From: Bordetella genomosp. 4
Lineage (GTDB): Bacteria > Pseudomonadota > Gammaproteobacteria > Burkholderiales > Burkholderiaceae_B
Assembly (NCBI RefSeq): GCF_002261185.1
Contig: NZ_NEVQ01000013.1
Coordinates: 186,001-250,000, forward strand
Direction of reading: 5' to 3'
Length of the DNA: 64,000 bases
Positions within the stretch are counted from its first letter, which is position 1. The number at the start of each line of letters is the position of its first letter. The notes under the pieces were generated by a model that saw only the letters and a program-made list of their open reading frames with translations, did not search any database and was not told the DNA's origin. Of this stretch, positions 52,517 to 61,702 are shown piece after piece. Both the position numbers and the translations under genes were made by a program.

Positions 52517-53608
52517 CTACGATGAGCTTGACGTGTCCTGGTCTCGCAAGAACGCCAGGAAACGCCGCTCCGCCGGGCTCAAGCCCTTGGGTGAACGCGG
52601 GGCGGGTCCGTTGCTGCTCAATGCAGACGCCTCATGTGCCTGTATCACCGCAGGGTGCACGTAACAGTTGCGGCAGACGGCCGGCGTGTTGGCCAAGGTG
52701 CGCGCTACGGTCTTGATCACATCGGGTGGTGAGGCCGACGGATCGTTACGCAGCAGCTCATAGGCCAACACCGAGGCCGCCCATGTCCGGTAGTGCTTGG
52801 TGGTGAAATCGCCCGCGCCCGCCGCGCGCAGGTAGTCGTTCACCATGCTCGAATCAACGGCATGGCGCATGCCCGATTCATCCTGGTACTTGAATAAACG
52901 CTGGCCTGGGATTTCCATGCAGCGCCGTATCAGGCGCGCCAATCGCCGATCGCGCAGGGTGACATCGTGCACGACGCCGCTTTTGCCGGTAAAGGCCAGG
53001 CGTATTTGGCTGCCCGCTACGGTCGTGTGGCGCCGCGACAAGGTAGTCAGCCCATACGACCGGTTTTCACGCGCGTACTCGTCTGAACCAATACGGATGA
53101 GCGTCCGCTCGAGCAAGGTCACGATCAACGCCAGTACGCGTTCCGGCGGCAAGCCGGGGCGTGCCAGATCCGCCTCAACCTGCCGGCGAATTTTCGGCAG
53201 GGATGCCCCAAAAAGCGCCAACTGCTGGAATTTGCCGGCATTGCGCTCGGCAGTCCAGTCCGCGTGATAGCGGTATTGTTTACGCCCACGCGCGTCGCGA
53301 CCGGTGGCCTGCAGGTGCCCCACGGGCGACGGACAGATCCATACCTCTTCGTAAGCCGGTGGTATCGCCAGCGCTCGGATGCGGGCTAAGGTCTCCTCAT
53401 CGCGAATCAGGTGGCCATTGACGTCGTAGTAACGGAATTCGCCGTCTTTGCCGCGTTTGCGCCGTAATCCGGGCTCGTTGTCGTCGTAGTAGATCAGGCC
53501 CGAAGGCGTCGCGCTTTCCCTGGGTTGAGTCGGCGCGTTCGACCGAGCGCGATCTGCCGACATGGTGCCGGCATCGAGTTGCTGACGTAAAGCCGCGCGG
53601 CGCGTCAT
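52517..53608 (-). CDS. DNA topoisomerase IB (poxvirus/eukaryote-like)
   Basis: A 363-residue type IB topoisomerase, which relaxes supercoils through a 3'-phosphotyrosine link. Active-site segments in order: RSYGLTTL with the first Arg, FTGKSG with the Lys, a TTKHYRTW motif with the second Arg, and NTPAVCRNCYVHPAVI with the Tyr nucleophile and the preceding His-like position. The start at 53606-53608 overlaps the malQ stop as ATGA; the longer frame is inside malQ. It is the last gene of the trehalose/glycogen operon, an odd partner shared with other stress genes. Confidence 0.93.
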   Translation of the reverse strand: MTRRAALRQQLDAGTMSADRARSNAPTQPRESATPSGLIYYDDNEPGLRRKRGKDGEFRYYDVNGHLIRDEETLARIRALAIPPAYEEVWICPSPVGHLQATGRDARGRKQYRYHADWTAERNAGKFQQLALFGASLPKIRRQVEADLARPGLPPERVLALIVTLLERTLIRIGSDEYARENRSYGLTTLSRRHTTVAGSQIRLAFTGKSGVVHDVTLRDRRLARLIRRCMEIPGQRLFKYQDESGMRHAVDSSMVNDYLRAAGAGDFTTKHYRTWAASVLAYELLRNDPSASPPDVIKTVARTLANTPAVCRNCYVHPAVIQAHEASALSSNGPAPRSPKGLSPAERRFLAFLRDQDTSSSS

Positions 53609-55692
53609 GGGCGTCCCCGGGTCTGACGCAGGGCCTGCAGCCGATCGCGCCACGGCGGCGAGTCCATCGCGGTAATAGTGTTTCCCGGCAAGCGCCGCCG
53701 CCAGTTGGGAAACTCGACGGTGGTACCTGGCACGTTGGGGCTTTCATCCAATCCGGCAATATCTTCCAGCGATGCCAGCGCCAGCGCACAAGGCGCGCTC
53801 GCGACAAAGGCGAGCATTGCGGGCAAGGGGGCACTGGCTGGCAACGAGCCGCCATCGCCCAGTTGGCTCCATAGCGCGACCTTGTCGGCCTGGCGTTCCT
53901 GCAGCAGCTGTGTTGCTGTCTTCTCTTGAGTCAGCCGGCCGGCATCCTGGCGCTGGCGGATATCCTTACCATGCCACCACCCCATCAGGGTCGGTAAATC
54001 ATGCGTGGTCGTCAGCGCCGCCGCATCGCTTGGCCACTGCTCCGGGGGCATAAATGGCGCTGACTCCGATTCTGAATCCCGCATGAACCACAGCACATTC
54101 ATTCCGCCGATACCATGATCACGCAGCCGCTCGTCAAAGCCGGCCGGTACAGTGCCGAGATTTTCGCCAATCACCAGACAGCGATGGCGCCAGGCCTCCA
54201 GCGCGATCAGGCCGAGCAAAGCGTCGGCAGGCAGGCGCAGATAGGCGCCGTCGGCCGGATCGCCGTTATCGGGCACTAACCATAGGCGCTCCATACCGAG
54301 AATATGGTCTATGCGCGTACCGCCGGTGTGGGCCAAGGCTGCTCGCAGTACGCCGATAAACGCGTCATAACCGCGGCGTTGCAAAGCGGACGGGGACAGC
54401 GCGGCCAGCGCCCACGATTGACCGCGTGGCTGATGGACGTCCGGCGGAGCGCCAATTGATACGCCATGCAGAAAACTGCCGGGATCGCTCCAGACTTGGC
54501 TGCCTGCCGGGCTGACGCCTACCGCCAGGTCGCTCAACAAGCCGATTCCCATTCCCGCCTGGCGCGCGGTGGCTTGAGCGTGAGCCAGGCTCGCCGTTGT
54601 CAGCCATTGGGCAAAGCAATGGAAATCGACCTCTTTGGCATGATGAGCGGCGAAATCCTGTACATGGCGAGATCGCGGATCACGCCACGTTTTGTCCCAT
54701 GCCGTCCAAGGCTGTATTCGACCCGGCGCGGCAATATGAGCCGCATGCAGGGTTTCGAATATGGCGTGGTCCCGCAGGGGCTGGCCCTGTTGGCTGCAGA
54801 AAGACCGATAGTCACGCTGCAGCGATGGGGCCATCATCACAAATTGGTCGTGCAGGCGGCGCAGCAACTGCAGCCGGGCCTCTGCGGCGCGGGGCCAGTT
54901 GATCTGGGCGCCTTGGTCCAATGCTGCCCAGTCCGTAGGCGGCAATGAGTCCAAGGCATGACGCACGGCGGCCTCGCCCAGCACCTGGGCAGGGGCAGCG
55001 TAGAGCACATTGAGAAACAGCCGGTTGGACGGAGAATAAGGACTGCACGCAGCAGGATCCGCGCTGAACATGGCATGCAGCGGATTCAAGGCCAGCACAT
55101 CCGCGCCTGCGTCGCCCAGGCGTTGCGCCAGACTCGCTACGGTCGCGAGATCGCCATGGCCCCATGTGCGGTGTACGGGATCGAGATGCGCTTCGCGCAG
55201 GCTATAGACCTGCGCCATGACGCCCCAGCTGCGCGGCTGAGTGCGTCCCAGCAAGGCGGCCATATCGGGTGCGCGCGGGGTGACGGCCAGTCGCTGCGCA
55301 GTTTGCCCCGCCTGCCGCAGTTCGTAGTAGCCTGGTTTGACGGGCAAGCGCAACTGCGCACCTTGCGCATGCGGCTCAAGGCTAACCGCATGCGCGTTAT
55401 GGTCGTCTTCGGATACCAGGTCGGCCGGTCCCTCACGCCATTGGGGCAAGGGCAGGACGTGGCCAGCCCGTTCGACGAGCAGGGCCGGCGTGTGTTGTTG
55501 CGTCGTGTCCAGGGCCGCATGAGCGGCCGCCACGTCGTCGGCAGTCTCGCACGGCACGCCCAGCGCTTGAAGCAGCCGGCGCAGTTGCTCGGGGCCGACG
55601 CGCCGTGCCTGCCGATGGGCGTCTATCCAATGCTCTTGCAGGCCACAGCGGCGGGCCAGCGCAGACAGGTCGGGCGCGACAGCCTCGCTCAT
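53605..55692 (-). CDS. malQ: 4-alpha-glucanotransferase (amylomaltase)
   Basis: A 695-residue GH77 enzyme that moves glucan segments between maltodextrins. Landmarks: GTRIDHILGMERLW with the catalytic Asp, VIGENLGTVP with the acid Glu, TTHDLPTLMGWW with the third acidic site, and the C-terminal EFPNWRRRLP of the family. It begins 4 bases before the treZ stop and its stop overlaps the topoisomerase start. It processes glucan released by GlgX and TreZ in the same operon. Confidence 0.95.
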   Translation of the reverse strand: MSEAVAPDLSALARRCGLQEHWIDAHRQARRVGPEQLRRLLQALGVPCETADDVAAAHAALDTTQQHTPALLVERAGHVLPLPQWREGPADLVSEDDHNAHAVSLEPHAQGAQLRLPVKPGYYELRQAGQTAQRLAVTPRAPDMAALLGRTQPRSWGVMAQVYSLREAHLDPVHRTWGHGDLATVASLAQRLGDAGADVLALNPLHAMFSADPAACSPYSPSNRLFLNVLYAAPAQVLGEAAVRHALDSLPPTDWAALDQGAQINWPRAAEARLQLLRRLHDQFVMMAPSLQRDYRSFCSQQGQPLRDHAIFETLHAAHIAAPGRIQPWTAWDKTWRDPRSRHVQDFAAHHAKEVDFHCFAQWLTTASLAHAQATARQAGMGIGLLSDLAVGVSPAGSQVWSDPGSFLHGVSIGAPPDVHQPRGQSWALAALSPSALQRRGYDAFIGVLRAALAHTGGTRIDHILGMERLWLVPDNGDPADGAYLRLPADALLGLIALEAWRHRCLVIGENLGTVPAGFDERLRDHGIGGMNVLWFMRDSESESAPFMPPEQWPSDAAALTTTHDLPTLMGWWHGKDIRQRQDAGRLTQEKTATQLLQERQADKVALWSQLGDGGSLPASAPLPAMLAFVASAPCALALASLEDIAGLDESPNVPGTTVEFPNWRRRLPGNTITAMDSPPWRDRLQALRQTRGRP

Positions 55693-57443
55693 TGGGGCTC
55701 CTCCAGCACGCAGAGTGTGCTGCCGGCAGGCAACTCGCCGGCGCAGGCGTGGGTCAAACCGCCGTCAACGCTTTCATAGCGCAAGGATTGGCAGGGCGTG
55801 GCGGACAGAGGATGGGGCAGGACGCATGGTGCCGAGCCTAGATTGGTCCACACAGTGAGCCCGGCGCCATCGCCTAGTCGCCATTGCGCCCGAACCGCAG
55901 CAGGGCCTAGGACCATGGCCGGTCCGCTACGTGCGCCAATGAGACGGGGCGCCAGACACCGGTGACGTAGATCGAGCAGATGCTGGTAGTAGTCTGTCCA
56001 TGCTTGTCCGCCCGCGTTGTCCTGCCACGGGCAGCTACGCTGATAAGTGTCAGGCGAATTAGGATCAGGCAGATCGGCAACTGCCGCCAATGCCTCGAAT
56101 TCACGTTGACGGCCTTGCCGTACCGCGTCGGCCAGCGCCTCATCGGTGTGGCTGGTGAAGTAGAGAAAGGGTGAATTCGATCCGATTTCTTCGCCCATGA
56201 AAATCATCGGCACGCCCGGCGACAAGAGTTGCAGCGCAATCGCGGCCCGCAAAGCCTGCTCGTCGCACAATTGATTCAAGCGCTCGCCGAATGCGCGGTT
56301 GCCGGTTTGATCATGATTCTGCAGGAACCAGACGAAAGAAGAGGGGGGCAAATCGCCGCTGGGCTCGCCACGGCGTTCACCTTTTCGAAAACGTGAGGCC
56401 TGGCCCTGATATTGCCAGCCTTGTGCCAGACAGCGGCTCAGCATGCGGGCAGGGGAGTCGGAATAATCGCTGTAATAGCTCGCCTTCTCGCCGGTCAGCA
56501 GGTGATGCAAGACATGATGGCCGTCGTCGTTCCACTGCGCATCAAAGCCGGCGCGCAGCAGTCTGGATCTATTTTTATCGTCCTCGATCACGAGATAGAT
56601 GCGGCGTGGTGCGAAGCGCTGCCGCAGTCGCTGCGGTAACTCCAGCAGCCAGTCCTCGTCCTCGATGGCGTGCACAGCGTCCAGCCGCAGGCCATCAAAA
56701 CGATATTCATCCAGCCAATAACATGCGCAATCTTCGAAAAAACGCCTGACTTCAGAGCGGCGAAAGTCGATTGCGGCGCCCCAGGGCGTGGCCACATCCT
56801 CGCGAAAAAAGGGCTGCGCGAGGCGAGGCAGATAGTTGCCATCCGGGCCAAAGTGGTTATAGACCACGTCCAGCATCACGGCCAGCCCCAGTCCATGTGC
56901 GCAATCGATCAGGGATTTCAGCTCTGCGGGCGTACCGTACGCGGTGTCGGGCGCGTAAGGCAGCACGCCGTCATAGCCCCAATTACGCGGACCGGGAAAG
57001 TCAGCTATCGGCATCAGTTCAATGGCGGTAATCCCCAGCGCAGCCAATTCGGGCAGCCGTTCTCGCAAGCCGTTGTAACCGCCGGCCAGCCCTGCGTGGA
57101 CCTCGTAAAGAACGGTGCGTTCCCATGGCGGCGGCTGCCAGGACGGGTGCTGCCACGCATAGTCGTCCTGCCCCATCACAATGCTGCAGTCGTGCACATC
57201 GCCATCCTGCAGGCGCGATGCGGGGTCCGGAATCTCGGTGCCATCGGCCAGCCGGTAGCGGTAGCGCGTGCCGGGAGGGCAGGCGGGCACACGATGTTCT
57301 ACCAGTCCATCCGGCCCTGGCTGCAGATCAATCGGTGCGCGGCCCGAGATCTCCAGACGCAGGCCAGGCCCCGCGGTAGGCGCCCAGAGTCTGAACACTG
57401 TGCTGCCGTCAGACTGCACATTGGCCCCATAGTACGGACTCAT
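55689..57443 (-). CDS. treZ: Malto-oligosyltrehalose trehalohydrolase
   Basis: A 584-residue GH13 enzyme that releases trehalose from malto-oligosyltrehalose. The N-terminal carbohydrate-binding domain has FRLWAPTA; the catalytic barrel shows DVVYNHFGPDGNYL, FDGLRLDAVHAI with the nucleophile Asp, YLVIEDDKN with the acid Glu and LQNHDQTGNRA. It normally follows TreY in the pathway; no treY is present in this window. The start (57441-57443) overlaps the glgX stop as ATGA, and the in-frame extension to 57563 lies inside glgX. Confidence 0.93.
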   Translation of the reverse strand: MSPYYGANVQSDGSTVFRLWAPTAGPGLRLEISGRAPIDLQPGPDGLVEHRVPACPPGTRYRYRLADGTEIPDPASRLQDGDVHDCSIVMGQDDYAWQHPSWQPPPWERTVLYEVHAGLAGGYNGLRERLPELAALGITAIELMPIADFPGPRNWGYDGVLPYAPDTAYGTPAELKSLIDCAHGLGLAVMLDVVYNHFGPDGNYLPRLAQPFFREDVATPWGAAIDFRRSEVRRFFEDCACYWLDEYRFDGLRLDAVHAIEDEDWLLELPQRLRQRFAPRRIYLVIEDDKNRSRLLRAGFDAQWNDDGHHVLHHLLTGEKASYYSDYSDSPARMLSRCLAQGWQYQGQASRFRKGERRGEPSGDLPPSSFVWFLQNHDQTGNRAFGERLNQLCDEQALRAAIALQLLSPGVPMIFMGEEIGSNSPFLYFTSHTDEALADAVRQGRQREFEALAAVADLPDPNSPDTYQRSCPWQDNAGGQAWTDYYQHLLDLRHRCLAPRLIGARSGPAMVLGPAAVRAQWRLGDGAGLTVWTNLGSAPCVLPHPLSATPCQSLRYESVDGGLTHACAGELPAGSTLCVLEEPQ

Positions 57444-59536
57444 GCCACGCCTCCTGGATGGGTGGCCGACAGCAGCACCGCACTGTGCTGCTGGACCTGC
57501 ACCTCGCCGTCTGGCGGTCCGCCGGCAGATGACAACGCCGAGGTATCCAACTCTTGCGTCCAAGCCAGATCGGGCGCGGGCAGCGTAAAGGCCATTGGCT
57601 CGGCGGTGGGGTTCATCATCAGCAGCGTGATGTCCAGTGTGCCGTCAGCGCGAGCCGCGCATCGGCGCAGTGCCAATGCGGCGCCATCGTCCGGGTGTCC
57701 CAACGGCGCACCGCTGGGCTCGAACCAGCCGATACGTCGCAAGGAGGGCGCCAGTTCCGCGCCAGGATCGCCGTAACGTTCCGCGCGCAGGCTCGGATGA
57801 GCCCGGCGTAACGCCGTCAGGCGCGAAACGAATTCGCTGAGCTCGCGTCCCTCCGCGCTGTCTGCCTGTGTCCAGTCCAACCACGACAGCGGATTATCCT
57901 GGCAATAGGCATTGTTGTTGCCGGACTGGCTATTACCGAAATCATCTCCGGCCAAAATCATCGGCGTGCCGTCGGCGCATAGCAGCGTCGTCAATAATGC
58001 CCGGGTCACGCGCAATCGGGTCTCGCGGATTTCAGGATCATCGGTAGGGCCTTCCGCTCCCCAGTTATGGCTGAGATTGTCCGGGTGGCCATCCTGGCCG
58101 TCTTCGCCATTCGCCTCGTTATGCCGCTCGGCATAGCTCACCAGGTCCGCCAGCGTGAACCCATCGTGCGAAGTGATGAAATTCACACTGGCCCAAGGCC
58201 TGCGATGACGGCGGTCGAATAGCGACCGCGAGCCGGTGAGCGCATCCATCATCGCGCCGCGCTGGCCTTCGTCGCCGCGCCAGTAGCGACGCGATGTATC
58301 GCGGAACACTCCGTTCCACTCTGCAAAGCCCGGCGGATGATTGCCCAATTGATAGCCATCGGGGCCGATGTCCCATGGCTCTGATATCAGTTTGCAGCGC
58401 GCCAGCACGGGATCCTGCAGAATGGCGTCAAAAAATCCAGACCCCGGATCAAAACCGGTTCCTTCCCTGCCCAGCGTCACGCCGAGATCAAAACGGAATC
58501 CGTCGATGCCATATGACTCGGCCCAGTAGCGCAAGGAATCCATCACCATCTGTAGCACGCGAGGATGCGAGAGATTCAGGGTATTGCCGCAACCGGTGTC
58601 GTTGATATAGTGCCGTTCCTCGCCGGGGATGAGCCGGTAGTAGCTCGCATTGTCCAGGCCTCGCCAGGACAGAGTTGGCCCCCATTCGTTGCCTTCGCAG
58701 GTATGGTTGTAGACCACATCGAGCCAGACTTGAATCCCGGCCGCATGCAGGCGTCGCACGGCTTGACGCAGCTCGTTGGCGCCTTGTGGCGTATAGGCTG
58801 GCTCGGGCGCGAAATATGACAAGGTGCTGTAGCCCCAGTAGTTACGCAGGTCTTTTTCGATCAAGAATCGATCCTGCAAAAAGGCGTGCACCGGCATGAT
58901 TTCGAGCGTCGTGATACCCAGACGCAGCAGATGATCGATAAAGCGCGCGTCGCCGAGCGCGGCAGCCGTCCCCCGTATGGGTACACGCAAATCGTCTCGC
59001 TGCATCGACGCCCCGCGCAGATGCACTTCGTAGACGACGGTATCCTGCCACCCAATTGTGGGCGCACGTGAGTTGCCCCAGTTGAACGGCACGTCGGCAG
59101 TGACAATGCCTTTGGGCATCAGCGGCGCACTGTCACGGCGGTCCAGTGTCAGGTCCCCTCGAGGATGGCCCATGCGATAGCCGAACAGCGCGTCTCCCCA
59201 GCGCAGCGGCGCGTGTAGCTGGCGTGCATAAGGATCAATCAATAATTTGTTCGGATTAAAGCGATGGCCATGTTGCGGATCATAGGGGCCATGCGCCCGA
59301 TAGCCGTAGATCAGGCCGGGCTGTGCATCCGGCAAGTAGCCATGCCAGATTTCGTCGGTGCATTCGGGCAATCGCACGCGCCGCAATTCCTTGCGCGCTT
59401 TGGCGTCGAACAGACACAGCTCGATCTGCGTCGCGTTGGCGGAGAAAACCGCGAAGTTGATGCCTAAACCATCGCTGGTAGCACCCAGCGGGTAGGGGGA
59501 TCCAGGCAGCAAAGGCGCGGAGAGTGTGGCATCCAT
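57440..59536 (-). CDS. glgX: Glycogen debranching enzyme (isoamylase type)
   Basis: A 698-residue GH13_11 enzyme that hydrolyses alpha-1,6 branches in glycogen. Features: the N-terminal CBM48 domain (INFAVFSANATQIELCLFD), DVVYNHTCEGNEWGPTL, GFRFDLGVTLGRE with the nucleophile, ISEPWD with the acid, and NFITSHDGFTLADLVSY. It is preceded by glgB with a gap of 18 bases and followed by treZ with a 4-base overlap. Confidence 0.95.
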   Translation of the reverse strand: MDATLSAPLLPGSPYPLGATSDGLGINFAVFSANATQIELCLFDAKARKELRRVRLPECTDEIWHGYLPDAQPGLIYGYRAHGPYDPQHGHRFNPNKLLIDPYARQLHAPLRWGDALFGYRMGHPRGDLTLDRRDSAPLMPKGIVTADVPFNWGNSRAPTIGWQDTVVYEVHLRGASMQRDDLRVPIRGTAAALGDARFIDHLLRLGITTLEIMPVHAFLQDRFLIEKDLRNYWGYSTLSYFAPEPAYTPQGANELRQAVRRLHAAGIQVWLDVVYNHTCEGNEWGPTLSWRGLDNASYYRLIPGEERHYINDTGCGNTLNLSHPRVLQMVMDSLRYWAESYGIDGFRFDLGVTLGREGTGFDPGSGFFDAILQDPVLARCKLISEPWDIGPDGYQLGNHPPGFAEWNGVFRDTSRRYWRGDEGQRGAMMDALTGSRSLFDRRHRRPWASVNFITSHDGFTLADLVSYAERHNEANGEDGQDGHPDNLSHNWGAEGPTDDPEIRETRLRVTRALLTTLLCADGTPMILAGDDFGNSQSGNNNAYCQDNPLSWLDWTQADSAEGRELSEFVSRLTALRRAHPSLRAERYGDPGAELAPSLRRIGWFEPSGAPLGHPDDGAALALRRCAARADGTLDITLLMMNPTAEPMAFTLPAPDLAWTQELDTSALSSAGGPPDGEVQVQQHSAVLLSATHPGGVA

Positions 59537-59554
59537 GATGAGCGGGTCTCCTCG

Positions 59555-61702
59555 TCAATCGACAGGTTTGAGCACCAGCGTAGTCAGGCCAGGCAAGGTG
59601 AGGCTCAGGCTATGGGAATGACCGTGAGCCGGGATATCCTCAGTTCGCCAGCTCTGGCCGTCGGACTCCAGGTGCCCGCCGTATGCCGCGTCGCTGGTGT
59701 TCAGCCGCTCGCGCCAGTTGCCGCCACGCGAGACGCCCACACGGTAACCGTGACGCGCCACGGGTGTCAGATTGCAGATCACCAATAATGGCGGCGCGTC
59801 GCCGCTGCGCCGTTCAAAGGCCAGCACGCTGTTGTCGGCATCGTCACCGATTGTCCAGGCGAACCCCGCCGGGTCGCTGTCTGCCCGGTACAGCACAGGC
59901 TCGTTGCGGTAAAACTGATTCAATGCGCGCACCAGCCGCTGCACGCCACGATGCGCGGGCTGATCCAGCAGATTCCAATCGAGCACGTGGTCATGATGCC
60001 ATTCGTGCGGTTGAGCCAGTTCGCCGCCCATGAAGAGCAGCTTCTTGCCGGGATGCATCCACATATAGCCAAAATAGGCGCGCAAATTGGCGATACGTGC
60101 CTCGTGATCGCCGGGCATCCTGGCCAGCAGCGAGCCCTTGCCATGGACGACTTCGTCATGCGACAGGGGCAGAATGAAATGCTCGGAGTACGCATACACC
60201 AGGCCGAACGTCATATCGCGATGATGATAGCGGCGATGCACGGGGTCTTCTTTCATATATCGCAGCGTGTCGTTCATCCAGCCCATGTTCCACTTATAGT
60301 CAAAGCCCAGCCCACCGCCCGCGGTGGAACCCGTCACGCCAGGCCATGCCGTGGATTCCTCGGCCACCGTGATGCTACCGTCCTCGCGAGCGTGCACACT
60401 GTCATTGAGCGCCCGCAGAAAATCGATCGCCTCCAGATTCTCTCGTCCGCCATAGCGGTTGGGCAGCCATTCGCCCGGCGCCCGGCTGTAATCGCGATAC
60501 AGCATCGATGCGACGGCGTCCACACGCAGCCCATCGATGTGAAAACGGTCTAGCCATTGATGGGCGCTGGCCAACAGCATGGCGCGGACTTCGTTGCGTC
60601 CCAGGTTATAGACGCAGCTGTGCCAATCCGGGTGATAGCCCTCGCGCGGGTCGGCATATTCGTACAACGCGGTGCCGTCAAAGCGCGCCAATCCGTGCGG
60701 GTCATCGGGGAAATGTGCCGGCACCCAGTCCATGATCACGCCCAGCCCGACGGCATGGCAACGATCGATGAATTTTGCCAATGCCGCTGGTGACCCGTAA
60801 CGCGCGGTGGGCGCGAATTGCCCGAGCGGTTGGTAACCCCAGGAACCGCCGAACGGATACTCGGCGACCGGCATTAATTCCACATGAGTGAATCCCATGG
60901 CGCTGACATACGCGGGCAAACGGTCGCTCAGGCTGTCCCAGTCTTTCTCGTTGCTCCACGAGCCCGCATGTACTTCGTAAATGGCGACGGGTTGTTCTGG
61001 CGAAGCGTTGCGCGCATTCATCCAGGCGTCGTCCTGCCACTCGTACGGTTGCGGGTCGGTGATCACAGACGCAGTATCCGGCGGACATTCGGTCTGCTGC
61101 GCGAGCGGATCCGCTTTCCAACGTAATTGCCCCTGATGGTCTAGCACGGCGAACTTATAGCGCTGGCCGGGCTGGGCATGCGGCAGAAAGAATTCCCACA
61201 CGCCAGCTTGATGGCGCAACCTCATACCATGACGCCGCACGTCCCAGCCATTGAAGTCGCCTGCCAGCGATACACGCCGGGCGTTTGGTGCCCATACGCT
61301 GCAACGCAATCCGGGGACACCCTGGCATTCTTCCAGCCTGGGCAACATGTCGAATACTGCGCGCCAGTCGCTCTGCGAAAACGCCGCCAGCGTTCCGTCC
61401 GACAAGCACGAATCAAACGCATACGGGTCGAATAGTTCCTCTTCGCTGTCGGGCCATCGCACGCGTAACCTGTAGCCTAGCGGCCCGCGGGATCGCAGCC
61501 CAGGCACGCGGGCGTGGAACAAACCATCCTGTCCTGACAGCTCTATGGTTTCACCGTCTGCCAACTGAGCCTGCACGCCCACTGCGCCCGGCATCAGCAC
61601 CCGCAGGATATCTCCATGCGGGCCGAGCACGGAGAACGGATCACTGTGAGACCCCTCCAGCAATGCGCGGCGGTCAGTGTCGGAAAGACTGTCATTGCTC
61701 AT
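59555..61702 (-). CDS. glgB: 1,4-alpha-glucan branching enzyme
   Basis: A 715-residue GH13_9 enzyme that makes alpha-1,6 branches. N-terminal CBM48 and linker domains start near SVLGPHGD; DWVPAHFPDDPHGL, IDGLRVDAVASMLYRDY, ITVAEESTAWPGVT and LPLSHDEVVHGKGSLL are the catalytic blocks. Its start overlaps the upstream treS stop as ATGA. It probably forms branches on glucan used later by GlgX. Confidence 0.96.
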   Translation of the reverse strand: MSNDSLSDTDRRALLEGSHSDPFSVLGPHGDILRVLMPGAVGVQAQLADGETIELSGQDGLFHARVPGLRSRGPLGYRLRVRWPDSEEELFDPYAFDSCLSDGTLAAFSQSDWRAVFDMLPRLEECQGVPGLRCSVWAPNARRVSLAGDFNGWDVRRHGMRLRHQAGVWEFFLPHAQPGQRYKFAVLDHQGQLRWKADPLAQQTECPPDTASVITDPQPYEWQDDAWMNARNASPEQPVAIYEVHAGSWSNEKDWDSLSDRLPAYVSAMGFTHVELMPVAEYPFGGSWGYQPLGQFAPTARYGSPAALAKFIDRCHAVGLGVIMDWVPAHFPDDPHGLARFDGTALYEYADPREGYHPDWHSCVYNLGRNEVRAMLLASAHQWLDRFHIDGLRVDAVASMLYRDYSRAPGEWLPNRYGGRENLEAIDFLRALNDSVHAREDGSITVAEESTAWPGVTGSTAGGGLGFDYKWNMGWMNDTLRYMKEDPVHRRYHHRDMTFGLVYAYSEHFILPLSHDEVVHGKGSLLARMPGDHEARIANLRAYFGYMWMHPGKKLLFMGGELAQPHEWHHDHVLDWNLLDQPAHRGVQRLVRALNQFYRNEPVLYRADSDPAGFAWTIGDDADNSVLAFERRSGDAPPLLVICNLTPVARHGYRVGVSRGGNWRERLNTSDAAYGGHLESDGQSWRTEDIPAHGHSHSLSLTLPGLTTLVLKPVD